Source of the DNA: Panicum virgatum | Taxonomy: Eukaryota; Streptophyta; Magnoliopsida; Poales; Poaceae | Reading direction: 5' to 3' | Assembly: GCF_016808335.1 (NCBI RefSeq) | Contig: NC_053141.1 | Span: 6,006,711-6,070,710 of the forward strand | DNA length: 64,000 bases | Shown: positions 21,182 to 32,496 of the stretch, piece by piece | Layout: every line of letters begins with the position of its first letter | Numbering within the stretch: the first letter of the stretch is position 1 | Made by a program: the position numbers and the translations under genes | Notes under the pieces: generated by a model | Told to the model about the DNA's origin: nothing | The model's database searches: none | What the model saw: only the letters and a program-made list of their open reading frames with translations

Positions 21182-21769
21182 GGCGTGTTTAGATGTTTTG
21201 GTCTTGTTTAGTTCCCTTCAAAATTATAAAATTTTACAAAATTTCTCATCACATCAAATCTTTCAACACATGCATAAAGTATTAAATGTAGTTAAATAAA
21301 ATAACTAATTACACAATTTATCTATAATTTACGAGACGAATCTTTTGAGCTTAGTTAATTCAAGGCGGGGCAATAATTACCAAATGCAAATGAAAGTGCT
21401 ACAGTGCTTTACACCCAAACCTTTATGCATCTAAATAAGGTCTTTGGTGTAATTTTTTTTAAAGAGAATCTTACTATTTTGGAGTACTAAATAAAGTTTA
21501 TTTACAAAACTTTTCGCATATATGGCTTGTAAATCGCGAGACGAATCTAAGGAGCCTAATTATCTATAATTAATCCATGATTAGCGGATTGTTACTGTAG
21601 CATCACTATTGCAAATTATGGATTAAGTAGGCTCATTAGATTCATCTTGCGATTTACAACCCATTCGTGTAAAAAGTTTTATAAATAGATTTTATTTAAT
21701 ACTTCATGCATGTGTCCAAACATGTGATGTGATATTTTTTGTCAAAATATTTTGGAATCTAAACACGGC
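21182..21769. mobile_element. Tourist-like MITE family A, split by a second MITE
   Basis: The ends are GGCGTGTTTAGAT and ATCTAAACACGGC. The inner arms match the family A element at 2242-2591 (AAATCGCGAGACGAATCTAA and its complement). A 243-bp family B element is inserted near its left end. Boundaries are approximate because the flanking duplication is unclear. Confidence 0.75.
21200..21442. mobile_element. Tourist-like MITE family B, nested
   Basis: The terminal repeats are GGTCTTGTTTAG and CTAAATAAGGTC, with TTT on both sides (21197-21199, 21443-21445). It is clearly homologous along its length to 29577-29819 (GAATCTTTTGAGC, GCTACAGTGCTTTACAC). It is inserted within the family A element. 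Confidence 0.8.
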
Positions 21770-22200
21770 GGCACGGCCTATGTATGTATGTGCAGTGGTG
21801 GTCAGGATCACGATCTTGGATTCTTGGTTAGTTTAGGCGGCACACGTCCGTACACGATACGATGATGATTTTCGATCCCGCCCTCGGTCCCAGACTCCCA
21901 GTTCTCGATCGAACGTACATTGTCGTGAAGGTGGTGATGGTAACTGAAAATTAGCCAAGTTAGGTTACATATACTTTGCTTTGTCGGTACCGGTAAGATC
22001 AGAATCGTCCGAAACATTTTTTGCGATTACCAAAACTCATCTTCCTCTTACTCTATCTTTTGAATATGATAAACACTTGCTACAAAAAATATAAAAATAT
22101 ATCAACGATGGAGAGAAAAAATATATAGAGTACGAGAGATGAGTAATCTACTCCGTTCCTCGGCATCTATGTCATCACCCCGCGCGCTCTCCATCCATTA

Positions 22201-22300
22201 CTTTAACCATTCGGCCCGAGATCCATGCACCAAGAATCAAAAGCGCCTCTGCTGGACGATCTGAGCTCGACGGGCGGATCAAAAAAACGGGCGCTCTATC
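22201..22300. repeat. Dispersed repeat copy 1
   Basis: About 100 bp (CTTTAACC, CAAGAATCAAAAGCG, GACGGGCGGATCAAAAAA) recur in diverged form at 23372-23460. The nature of the repeat is unknown. Confidence 0.6.
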
Positions 22301-22533
22301 AGTCGTCACTCCAACCTGCCTACTTCTTCTTTTTTATTTAAATAAAGTTGCATTGCATTGTCCCGTACGTCGTCATTATCGACCACGATCGATCGCCACC
22401 ACCAGATAACGCGCACTAGCTTAGATAGAATATGCTGCAACGCTTTCATACAATAGCTAGCGGTGCTGTTACTGTATTGTTTGTACTCACAGCAAATTAT
22501 TGAACTGGTCCATTATATTGGCATTAGTATATA

Positions 22534-22832
22534 CTCCGTCTATCCTAAAAAGAATATGCAACTCTCGCTTTCGAGAAATCAAACAGTTGCAAGTTTGATC
22601 AAATTCACAAAAAAATCACTAACATTTCTATCTATAAATAGATTTAGCGTGAAAATATATTACATGATTAATCTAATGATATTTTTTATAATATAAATAT
22701 TAATAATATTTTATATAAAATTGATTAAATTTAAAAATAAATATTAATACTATTTTACAAAAAAATGATTAAATTTAAAATTATTTAACTGCTTGAGAAG
22801 CAAAAGTTGCATTCTTTTTGGAACGGAGGGAT
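22534..22832. mobile_element. Stowaway-like MITE (diverged)
   Basis: A TA followed by CTCCGTCTATCC opens the element and GGAACGGAGGGAT closes it, the typical inverted ends of Tc1/mariner-derived Stowaway elements. The interior is very AT-rich. Confidence 0.7.
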
Positions 22833-23371
22833 CAATGCGAGAGTGCAAGTAGAAAAGATTGTTAGCAAGTGTTGTTTCGGGAGCGTGGCCACATCATGCA
22901 TGTACGAGCATGATCCATGCCATGTCACCAGGCGATGCACTGTGACGACTGACGAGCACCAGGCCAGTTATTCGTCTTGTTTCAATTTGGACCGATCCAA
23001 CCGAGAACTAACAGCCAAGCATGCAAAGCCTGGCTGCAAGAAGAACACAACGACAGGGGAGGACCCCAAGAATCTGTTGCGTTGCAAGCTCGACGGTGAA
23101 TGGGACCCCCCATATGGACCTGATCGATAGATCTCGAGCTGGCTGCGTTCACAGCCACTAGTCGCCTCGCCTCGGCGATTGAAACCGCTAGCTAGCTAGC
23201 TTTTGGTCTGTTCCTGGCTGGGCGTCCAGCATCCATATGCTTCGTGTCCAAGAAGTGTTCTTGATCTGTCCAAAGTTGTGCGAAGGTGACCTCCACTAGC
23301 AGCGGCGCCAAGCCAAGGCCTCCCAAACCCTTCCCTTTCCCTCAGCTGCTGCTCTATCTCTGGATGCGTTT

Positions 23372-23460
23372 CTTTAACCGTTGGGTCGAGATCCAAGAAT
23401 CAAAAGCGTCTCAACTGGCTGATCTGAGCTAGACGGGCGGATCAAAAAACGATCGCTCCA
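23372..23460. repeat. Dispersed repeat copy 2
   Basis: A diverged second copy of 22201-22300, ending just before the LTR remnant at 23472. Confidence 0.6.
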
Positions 23461-23471
23461 TTACTCGCTCC

Positions 23472-24339
23472 TGTTGACATAGAATCGCACCAAACACACT
23501 CGAATACGCTAGCACGCGTGAACGATCGTCAAAACGATCAACACCCGCAAAACCCTAGACAGACGCCCTGCCTGCACCGGTCAAACCGGCCTGCCCAGGA
23601 TTTTGCGGGTGTTAATCGTTTTGACGATCGTTCACGCGTGCTAGCGTATTCGAGTGTGTTTGGCGCGATTCTGTGTCAACATACTTTTACACACTCGAAT
23701 ACGCTAGCACGCGTGAACGATCGTCAAACACACTCGAATACGCTAGCACGCGTGAACGATGTCAAAACGATCAACACCCGCAAAACCCTGAGCAGGCCGG
23801 TCTGTGTCAACATAATTTTAAGCTAAAAGTATGTTGACACAGAATCGCGCCAAACACACTCGAATACACTAGCATGCGTGAACGATCGTCAAAACGATCA
23901 ACACCCGCAAAACCCTGAGCAGGCCGGTCTGACCAGTGCCGCCGACTGGTCTGACCGGTGCAGGCAGGCCGTCGCCGGAAACCTAGAATAACGAGCTCGG
24001 GAGGGACCCCGTCGGAGCTCGTGAACGTATGATTATTCTGAGGTCGGCAGGCCACTTAGAACGTCTTCAAACGCCGTCGAGACGAAAGAAAAAAGCAATT
24101 TAGGGTTGGAAAAGGCTAGGGTTTGAGAGACAAAAAGTAATGCGATATTTTGATTGATTCGATCAGGAATAACTTCAATCGATCTTAGCCTTTATATTTA
24201 TAGGCCGGGAAAGACATATCCCTTCACGAGTATGATTATATGAGGACTCCTCACAAAAATTCTAATTCTACTCGGACTGTACAGACCAGACCGGTTGTCA
24301 ACCGATCGGTCTTGACAGGTGCCAAATTTGACCGTAACA
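23472..24339. mobile_element. Rearranged LTR remnant with palindrome
   Basis: An LTR-like unit, TGTTGACACAGAATCGCG to GTAACA (23832-24339, about 508 bp, TATATTTATA near 24192), is preceded by repeated partial copies of its own 5' end. An 85-bp inverted pair spans 23472-23556 and 23597-23681 with about four mismatches and a 40-bp loop. Two further direct partial copies lie at 23689-23810. No gag or pol sequence or clean target duplication is present. It is probably a solo or truncated LTR that has undergone template-switch rearrangement. Confidence 0.65.
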
Positions 24340-24620
24340 CCTCCACCCTGCCTCGCAAAGTCATCGTCGATCTCCTCTTTTTTCCCCCAAACTTTCTACC
24401 GCCAGTGGGCGGTGGCCACGGCGTCCTCCGTTTCCGGCCGGTCATTATCTACCATGATGGCCACCAAGAACGCCCTAGCAGCATACAGTAGAATATACAT
24501 ACTGCAAGCTAGGACACACGCAATGCAATCATCACACAATAGGCTGCAGGAGCCGCGGTGTCAGTAATTATATAAAAATATACTGCTCCATCGATAATAA
24601 TATATACTGCGAGCGTTTGG
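24340..24620. other. Gene-free tract after the LTR remnant
   Basis: Short open frames overlap here on both strands, but none has conserved motifs or splice context. I see no supported feature. Confidence 0.4.
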
Positions 24621-24869
24621 GTGCGTTTGGGTCTTTGGGAGGGATCTGACTCCTTCAAAAAAAACGGAGCCGGAGCTCGGAGCTCGATCAGGTGGAGTTG
24701 ATTTTTGTGACTCCGCCTGCTTCACCTCCTCGTAGGCAAGATTTTTTTTTCAGAGGAGGCAAAGCCGTTTCTACGGCTCTCACAACAACTTCCGGCGCGG
24801 AGGCGCTCCACATTCTGAGCATTTGGCAGAGCTCCATCAGAAGCTAGAGACCCTCCCAAACAAACCTTG
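24621..24869. mobile_element. MITE-like element with GTTTGGGAGGG ends
   Basis: The left end (GCGTTTGGGTCTTTGGGAGGG) and right end (GACCCTCCCAAACAAACCTT) are inverted relative to each other. The interior has GGAGCTCGGAGCTCG-like short inverted motifs. The size, about 250 bp, fits a non-autonomous DNA transposon. The superfamily is not determined. Confidence 0.55.
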
Positions 24870-25891
24870 AGCCAGCGCGAGCGAGCTCCAGAGGCTTATT
24901 CAGAGTTGAGAGCACTTGACGTGACGCGCTATTCGTCCGATCCAGCACTCGCCGGGCCGCAAGCAAGCTAGCTCCAACCCCCAGCCAAGAGCAAGCTAGC
25001 TAGTACAGTAGCAAGCTAGCTAACAGCCACACGCATGCAAAGGCAAGGAGGACGACGACAGGACATGGACACTGGAGAATAAGGTCGCGCGGTGAAGGTG
25101 ACGGCCTCCATGGAGTGGAGGGAGCTCTCCTGCGCTTACAGCCACTCGCGAGACCGCTTTGGGCACTTGGCTGGGCGTCCGTCCATCTGCACCCGCACGC
25201 CGATTTTTTTTTGTTTAGCCAACTAATTTTAGCAAAGCAATTATGAAAAGATTTTAGTTTGTATTGTATAAGCAGTATTAACATATTTTTTTCTACAACA
25301 TTGATCATCGAAGACCAAAGATAATCAAGCAAAGTAACTTGGACTTAGTACAAAATTATATATTTAATTTTGAGAAACCAAGTAAATTAAATTACATTTT
25401 GGGACCGAGCAAGATTGAGTAGGTTAGATCGATAGGATTGGATTAAACAAAGTGAAATTATTTCAGCACCCCTTTTGAGCTTAGTGGATAATACTGGAGT
25501 AATTAACGACAGTAGTATGATACGATGGATCGTTCGGCTAAGAACGATGGATGGCGCTCTCTGTGTCTGTTGTACTTGCTCTCTCATATCCCACAATCTC
25601 TGTCGAGGCCACCTCAGCGTAGTTGACAGGTAGCCCGAGAAAGCCCGATCGAGCATGCATGCTGAACTGAACCACGACATCCACAACCCATCACATCTTT
25701 TTCTTCGCAAAGAATTAACAATAAAAAAAAATAAAAACCCATCACATCATACACAATAGTATAGGAACACAGGACGTAATACCATCGCCGACAGCAACAT
25801 TAGAACATTAGAATTATGTGCAGTTAATAGTCCATTATCTATCGGCTAGTAGAACATTAGAGAATCGATCGACGGCATCAACATTATATTA

Positions 25892-26335
25892 CTCCCTCTG
25901 TTTTAAATTATACTCCCTCCGTCCTAAAAAAAGTAATCCTAAGAATTTTAGGATAGATTAACAAGAATGTAAAATGATTATGTTTGCCCTCATTTATTAT
26001 CCATATTTGACACTAATTGATTCTTACATGCACATGCACTTTCCAAATAGGGTAGGATGACTTGTTTTTTTGGATAAATTTTGAATCCTAGAATGCCTAA
26101 TATTTTGGAACGGAGGGAGTAGGTCGTTTGATTTTTTTATTCTAAATTTGACCACTCGTCTTATTTAAAAAATTATATAAAATATCTATTCTGGTGTTAC
26201 GGCTTGTTTTATCAATACAAGTTCTTCAAAAATAACTTAAATTTTACTATATTTGCATAATTTTTTTTGAATAAAACAAGTGATCAAATTTAGGATTCAA
26301 AAAGTCAAACGACCTGTAATTTGAAATGGAGGGAG
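25892..26335. mobile_element. Stowaway-like MITE, interrupted by another
   Basis: It begins CTCCCTCTGTTTTAAATTA after a TA and ends with AATTTGAAATGGAGGGAG before a TA. An internal inverted pair, GGTCGTTTGA and TCAAACGACC, supports it being one element. A second Stowaway-like element is inserted near its left end. Confidence 0.75.
25913..26119. mobile_element. Stowaway-like MITE, nested
   Basis: The 207-bp element has ends CTCCCTCCGTCC and GGAACGGAGGGAG and TA on both sides. It lies inside the element at 25892-26335. Confidence 0.85.
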
Positions 26336-26337
26336 TA

Positions 26338-28794
26338 CTATATAATACGCGCAATGGTTCATTACCTACTAGGCTACTCATGTATACGTGCAGACTTGTC
26401 TGTAGTATTGTGTCGGTCGATAGTCTAGTCATCAGCATGCAGCTCGCTGATTGCGTAGCCGCTTCTGGAACGGCCACACGTATGCACTACACAATACCTA
26501 CCGCCGGCAGCATTTTCCTCCTGTCCTATCTACACTACGCTACCAGGGGCGTAGAGGGGGTTGAATTTTGATTAAACTTTTATATAAATTAACATAGTTG
26601 CCCCCCTAATAATAAAAAAAATAAATTCCTGACTCCGCCTGTGTACGCTACATGCATTGTTGTTTTGTGCAAAATGTATAGTGAAGTGTGATCACACTCG
26701 AGAAGTCGAGATAGAGAGCGGCTTTAATTTTTCAAGTCTTTGGATCGAGACCTCAAGTAGCTAGTACGCAGTAGTAGTCTTGTGTTTTGGGCGGTGCAGT
26801 GTCACGTAACCGGACTTGGAAAGTCGTGGCTCATACGTGTTTCCGGTGTCTTGACGTGCTTGTTCTTCGTTCAGATGAGCAAGCTGGGTTTTGTTTGGAG
26901 TGCACGCCTGCCTGCGTATCCGTGATCCGTCCCTGTCTCTGTCTGTCTACCCGGCACCGGCCGGGCAATCCGGTTGTATATATAGATCAGTAAGTAAATC
27001 TTTTGCAGTAATACTTGTTTGGTTAAAAAAACAAGTCACTCTAAAATCACAAAAATAAATTATCTTACTTTATTTAGAAAGTGCATGTACGTGCAAAAAT
27101 TAATTACTGTCAAATATAGATAAGAAATATGATAAATATAGTTATTTTATCTTTTTTAGTTCATTTTAAAATTCTTATAATGACTTTTTTTTGAATGGAG
27201 GGTGTAACTTTCATCAACAATTTTCTTCCGTGAAAGAACAAGAAGAAGGCCGCGACGAGAAGCGACCAGCCTCCTGCGCACACGCCACATCCGGTACGCA
27301 CGTCGGGGGACACACGTCCGTCCCGTCGCTTCGTGGGCGAGCTCCGCCGGATGAAGCACGGCATACACACGCTACCTATCTTTGATATATTTTTTTGGGG
27401 TCCCTTCACCTTGTCAGCTGCACACGTCAATACTATACTGTACCCCCTGTTCCTCTTGCCCCTAAAAATCTCGCCAAATAGAGATTCAGAGTCTTTTTTT
27501 TTAAAAAAAAACTATTGAGGTTCACAGTCTGTTTGTCAGCAGGGTGGGAAGAAAACAGCCAGCCCTGCTTGCAAGTAGCTTGCTGCTTCCTCCTTGATGG
27601 TTTGGACCTGTTTATGGGCTCCAGTCGCTCGCTCGTTCTGGATGAGGCTGACTTTAGGGGTGATCGATGTACAGTTTGTTGGGCGATCTTCAGTCCAATA
27701 AATGAAGAAAGGAATAGAGGAACGTCATTGACTCGAAATTGCGTTTAGTTGATGTCCTAATAAAAAACGATTGTAACCCATGGTCTACTAGGTGATGTCT
27801 AGCTAATAAAGCTCTTTTTTACCAGCCAAAGAAAGGAATTACGTTAAGCTCTGACGATATCCGCAAGCAACCGTCAAAGCACTTGCACTATTTTGACGAT
27901 GTTCCCGACAGATCCGATATATAAAAGAATTTGTATAGTAAGCAATGATTTTTTAATCCATCATTCGTAATCCCAGTCGGAGCCGAACAATCAATGCCCT
28001 GTGTGATCATGGCACGGTCTATACATAGAGTGGAAGGGTTCAAAGCTGGTGGTGCCATGCAGGCAGCCAGCAATCTTACCGAATGATATTTAACATTGCA
28101 ATGCGATTACGATGCAATAATACGTGCATTAGTTTCTGCCCGTATGCCGTAGAAACACATGGACATATTTTCTACTCCGATATAAGAGTTGCAAAACAGA
28201 CGAAGATCACGGCAAAGCTAGCAAACTATGAAAGAACACCAGAAGAACATTTTTTGTATATAATTTTGCTACCTGCTCTGCCAATTTTTCTTTTTTGAGT
28301 GTTGGTTTACAACTCTTCCTTTCCTTCGCGGGAAAAGGGCAAAAAAAAAAAAGAGCGCTAGTACAATTCTACAGATCAAGAATCTCCCAATGCGGTCCCT
28401 CTGCTACTGTCCAGGACATCCTTCCTTCCTTGCTCATCTGATGACCTGAGCCGAGAAGTATGCAAATTGCATTTTTTTTTTAAAAAAAAGAATACAAATC
28501 CGGTTACTTGAACGCTCGGGGCTGTGGCGCCAATTATTGAATTCGCATGGTTGAACCCGTCTCGCGCGAATTATTCCAAGAATATACCCGTGCCGGCGCA
28601 CCAGATCCCGGAAACCAGCGGCGCCGCTCGCGCAGCCGCCATACGCCGCGCAGAGGATCCTCGCCTCGCTTCCTCATAGGCCGTTCGTCCGGGCCCATCT
28701 CCACTGACAGGCGCCCCCGTCGAGAGAGAGATGGGGGAGGATAAAGTGGGCCCCGCTCCCTGAGCGCGCGCGAGCAGCGGCAGAGCCCAGCCAG
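26338..28794. other. Gene-free tract
   Basis: About 2.4 kb of mixed intergenic sequence. Short open frames are present on both strands, but none shows a recognisable domain, and several overlap antisense. No RNA gene or clear transposon end was found. Confidence 0.4.
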
Positions 28795-29114
28795 GGCCAT
28801 GTTTGGTTCCTACTTCAAATTTTTTTCAAAAAAATAAATATATGCATACTAAACAAAATTTATTTGTGAATTTTTTTATAGATATGTGTAATTTTTCGAG
28901 ACGAATCTAATGAGCCAAGTTTCATCATAATTGGTTACAACGATGCTACAGAAACTGCCCCTAATCATACGGTCAAAATCTTATTAGTTACAACACATGC
29001 TACAGTACCATAATTATAGAAATTATTTTGTAATTAGATTTTATTTAATACCTCTAATTAGTGATTAAAGAAGTAAAAAAATTCAATTTTTTCACCCCTA
29101 ACAAAAACAAGGCC
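28795..29114. mobile_element. Tourist-like MITE (family C)
   Basis: The ends GGCCATGTTTGGTT and AACAAAAACAAGGCC are inverted. CAG flanks both sides (28792-28794 and 29115-29117). It contains CGAGACGAATCTAATGAGCC, which it shares with family A. Confidence 0.7.
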
Positions 29115-29573
29115 CAGTCGGCTGACTGCCTGCGCGAGGGCCCCACCGGAACGCGGCTATGCGGTGGCTGCGGCCCGGGGCCCGTGTGGCCGTCGTGCGG
29201 CGGCCCGCGCGGGGTCCGACACGTGTGACGCGGCGGCGTGGGGCGTGGGGGGAGCCGGGGAGGAAGGCCCGCGCGGCACGCGAGGGATAATTCCCGTGGC
29301 GGGAATGGAATATTCGGAGCCCTTCGCATCCCCCCCGCGCGGGCTGGCCGTGGATTCGGTGCTCCTCTCTAGCCTTCCCACGCTACCCCTGAGGTTTTGT
29401 GGTTTATTACTGTGTTGCCCTTCTCTCCCGTGTTGCGTACTATACTAACTCGACCGGCCTGCAACTATATTAGATAGGATAATATAGGTGTGAAAGTTGA
29501 GGGCGATTAGACAAGTGTCCAAGAGTGTTTTACTTATTCATTAACTACAAATCACGTGGGCTGCAAAGTTATT
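29115..29573. other. GC-rich gene-free tract
   Basis: A CpG-rich block (29115-29400) shows overlapping open frames on both strands, which is usual for GC-rich DNA. No conserved protein is recognised. It could be the promoter or first exon of an unannotated transcript, but nothing supports that directly. Confidence 0.3.
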
Positions 29574-29576
29574 CTA

Positions 29577-29819
29577 GGCCTTATTTAGCTCCCTTCAAAA
29601 TTCCAAAACTTTACAAGTTTTTCTATCACATCGATTTTTTTAACATATGCATGAAATATTAAATGTAACTAAATAAAATAATTAATTACACAATTTATCT
29701 ATAATTTGCAAGATAAATCTTTTGAGCCTAGTTAATTCATGGCGGGACAATAATTACCAAATACAAATGAAATTGCTACAGTGCTTTACACTCAAAACTT
29801 TATACATCTAAACAAGGCC
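29577..29819. mobile_element. Tourist-like MITE family B
   Basis: The ends are GGCCTTATTTAG and CTAAACAAGGCC, with CTA on both sides (29574-29576, 29820-29822). It is homologous to the nested element at 21200-21442. Confidence 0.85.
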
Positions 29820-29822
29820 CTA

Positions 29823-30671
29823 GTGTATTGTTGGAACAACTGCTCTTTAAAATTTCTTTGTTTATTTTAACACTACTCGCTCCACGACTGCTTGTACTCT
29901 TCTCGTTTAATCTGATCAAACTCATAATAATTTGGCTTGGTATAAATTTAAATAATTTTTTTAGAGAGAGGGTATAAGTTGTCTCTAGTTGGTTTTGTCT
30001 TAAGAGAATGCCAACTCCATTGAGCAATTAGCATGGTGTTGAACAGATAGAGGCAGAAGACTGTGTTTACAGAATAGTACTAAAAATACCACTCTCCTTT
30101 CGAGAATAATTGACAGCTTTGTTTGACTATCAATGTTTGTTTAATTATTTAGTTAAGAGTATAGTTACTAAAAGTACATTAAGCATGCTGCATGCCATAT
30201 ATTTCTAATATTTTATACAAATACTGGCTGAGAAGGTCAAATGTTAAATAGCATCACGGTTTCACAAAGAATGACACCACTCCAAAGGGCACTTGTTGGA
30301 CCATAGGTACGCCGTGACCCAACTGGCATCCCTTGTGGCTCCGCCACTGCATGTGCCACCAAACAAATCATATATAATCATATGACATCTTTCAAGATTT
30401 TTTTTCAAAGCCTTAAGAAAAAAAAGAAAAAGGCATGACAAAGCAGCACATGAAAAAACAAGACCGTGGATGCGATACCGAGGCACAAGTCAGGTATTAA
30501 TCGGGACTTTGAATCCATCTACTAAACTGCCCTGGCCTCGGTTTGTAACGCCCTGTTCGGCTGGCTGGGCTAGCCAGCTCCAGCCAGTCTCAGGCGCTGG
30601 TGCTGGTTTCCTTTGTGAGAGGAATTACTGTAGCTATAGTGCTCCAGTGGTGGCTGATCCGTCTCAGAGTC
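29823..30671. other. Gene-free tract
   Basis: AT-rich intergenic sequence. A CCCTGTTCGGCTGGCTGG motif near 30550 resembles the end of the small element at 48275 and the sequence near 39700, so a degenerate repeat may start there. No gene is supported. Confidence 0.4.
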
Positions 30672-30674
30672 TAA

Positions 30675-31025
30675 GGTTGTGTTTAGATGTTTTGCAAAAA
30701 AAATTTGCGATGGAATCTTGCGAATTTGAAGTACTAAATGAAGTCTATTTATAAAATTTTTTGCACAGATGAGTTGTAAATCGCGAGACGAATCTAATGA
30801 TGCTAATTAATCTATAATTAATTAATAATTAGCGGATGGTTACTGTAGCATCACTGTTGCAAATCATGGATTAAGTAGGCTCATTAGATTCGTCTCGCGA
30901 TTTACAACCCATCTATGCAAAAAAAATTATAAATAAACTTCATTTAGTACTCCATGCATGTGTCAAAATATTCGATGTGATGTTTTTTTTTTGCGTTTAC
31001 GGGTTTATGGGACGTGAAACAGGCC
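30675..31025. mobile_element. Tourist-like MITE family A
   Basis: The ends are GGTTGTGTTTAG and CGTGAAACAGGCC, with TAA on both sides (30672-30674, 31026-31028). The interior arms contain AAATCGCGAGACGAATCTAA and its complement. Its right end is closely similar to the complement of the left end of the copy at 2242. Confidence 0.85.
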
Positions 31026-31708
31026 TAATACACTTACACCGTCGTGGAAGGCCAGCTGAAAACGTTCTCCATTTTCTTCGTCGCGTCAGGCGCCGCTTGT
31101 CTGCTTCCAAAGGGGCCCCAAAGCAAAAGGGTATTTTCGTCAAGGGCAGCCCCGTAAATACCAGGGAAAACTCGACGTAGCTTCTAATAAATGCGCCCTC
31201 GCTCGGAGTCCTCGCTCCACCCAAAACGAGCTCCAGAGCACCACCACGAAGAAACGCACGGATTCCTCCTCCAGTTCCTCCTCCTTCCCATTGCGTGATC
31301 CCGCCGCCCCGCGAGCGCCCTTCGCGCTCTGGCGAAAGGTCCGTGTTTTTCTCCGAGCGCCGAGTTAAACTGCTCTTTAATCTCTGTGTCGGTTCTTCCT
31401 TGCCTCGGGAAATCGGGTCGTTCTTTGTGCGGCGGTGCGTTATTGCGCGCTGCTGTAATGGGTTTGGGGGAGGTTTTGGATGGAAATTGAGGGAGGATTT
31501 TGGGCGGGGATCGATGGGAGAAGGTGCAGTTTTTCTCCCCCTGATTTGGGAGACGTCAGGTGTGACATCATAGGTGTTGAGCTCGAAATAGGACGGGTGG
31601 CTCCTGGGATTGGACTTGTGAAATCTTTGCAAGGACATTGGAGACGCGATGTCAAAGTCACCTCTTTACCTGCATCCACACGGAAACTTCCTTCATGTGC
31701 AGGGTTTA

Positions 31709-31849
31709 TTTTATTTTTTTTGAAGTAAACCAGGAGCACTGGCAGATCGTTTAAGAAGGAGATGAGGCGCCCCGTCGAGCCGGCGCTCGAACCGCGGCGG
31801 GTAGCGTGAGCCCCCGCTCACCTGACCAACTGAGCCCCCGCTCAGTTCT
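31709..31849 (-). mobile_element. tRNA-derived SINE
   Basis: A 141-bp element on the minus strand, flanked by a perfect 15-bp duplication CATGTGCAGGGTTTA (31694-31708 and 31850-31864). Its 5' part has a polymerase III promoter: an A-box-like GGCTCAGTTGGTCAGG and a B box GGTTCGAGCGCC. The 3' end is A-rich (a T-run on the plus strand). It lies in the 5' leader region of the transporter gene at 32497, probably in a leader intron. Confidence 0.88.
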
Positions 31850-32496
31850 CATGTGCAGGGTTTAAAAGGTGTGGCTGGCGCTACTTGGGAGTCAGGTCTA
31901 AGTTGATTGGTTGCTACGGAATGCTGGACTAATTTAATGGGTTCTCAGGACCAATTACTTTGGTGAAATTTCGATTACTCGAGATCTTTTTTTTTTTGAG
32001 GGCACAATTACTCGAGATCTTGATGGTACAAAATTTGACCAATTTGTGCCTGATTCAAGGTTAATTTGGCATGGCTTTCTTCATTGTAGGGAACTTTTTC
32101 AGTGCACTACTATCTGACCACTGAACCTGATTAGTAGTAAACAAATGGATCAGTTAGTGTTGCAGAATATTCTTAGATGGCTTGAATCAATGGATGCTTC
32201 AATTGTCCCCATTTTTGTCTATTTGCGCTGAAAATAGTACATAATTGCAATTGGATCAACGGTTGAGTGGTTTTGGTATTCTACTGCATGATTGCGTATT
32301 TACCTTACTAACTAGAGATTGACAATCTGGGCTCTTCTATTTCAATTCCTAACATGCAGTCTTGTGTTCCTCATGGCCGTGGCACTAACTGCTCGTGACC
32401 TTTTGATCCTTTCAGGTGGTTGTCATTCCTTATATAGAAGTGTATCTGCTGTGGCAGTAACCGCTCTGTGACCGCTGCAAGCAACCTTGTGTTCTC

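Noticed and set aside
31770..31849. tRNA gene suggested by A-box and B-box sequences
   Set aside because: No cloverleaf can be closed, and the segment is bounded by a 15-bp duplication and an A-rich tail, so it is a SINE.
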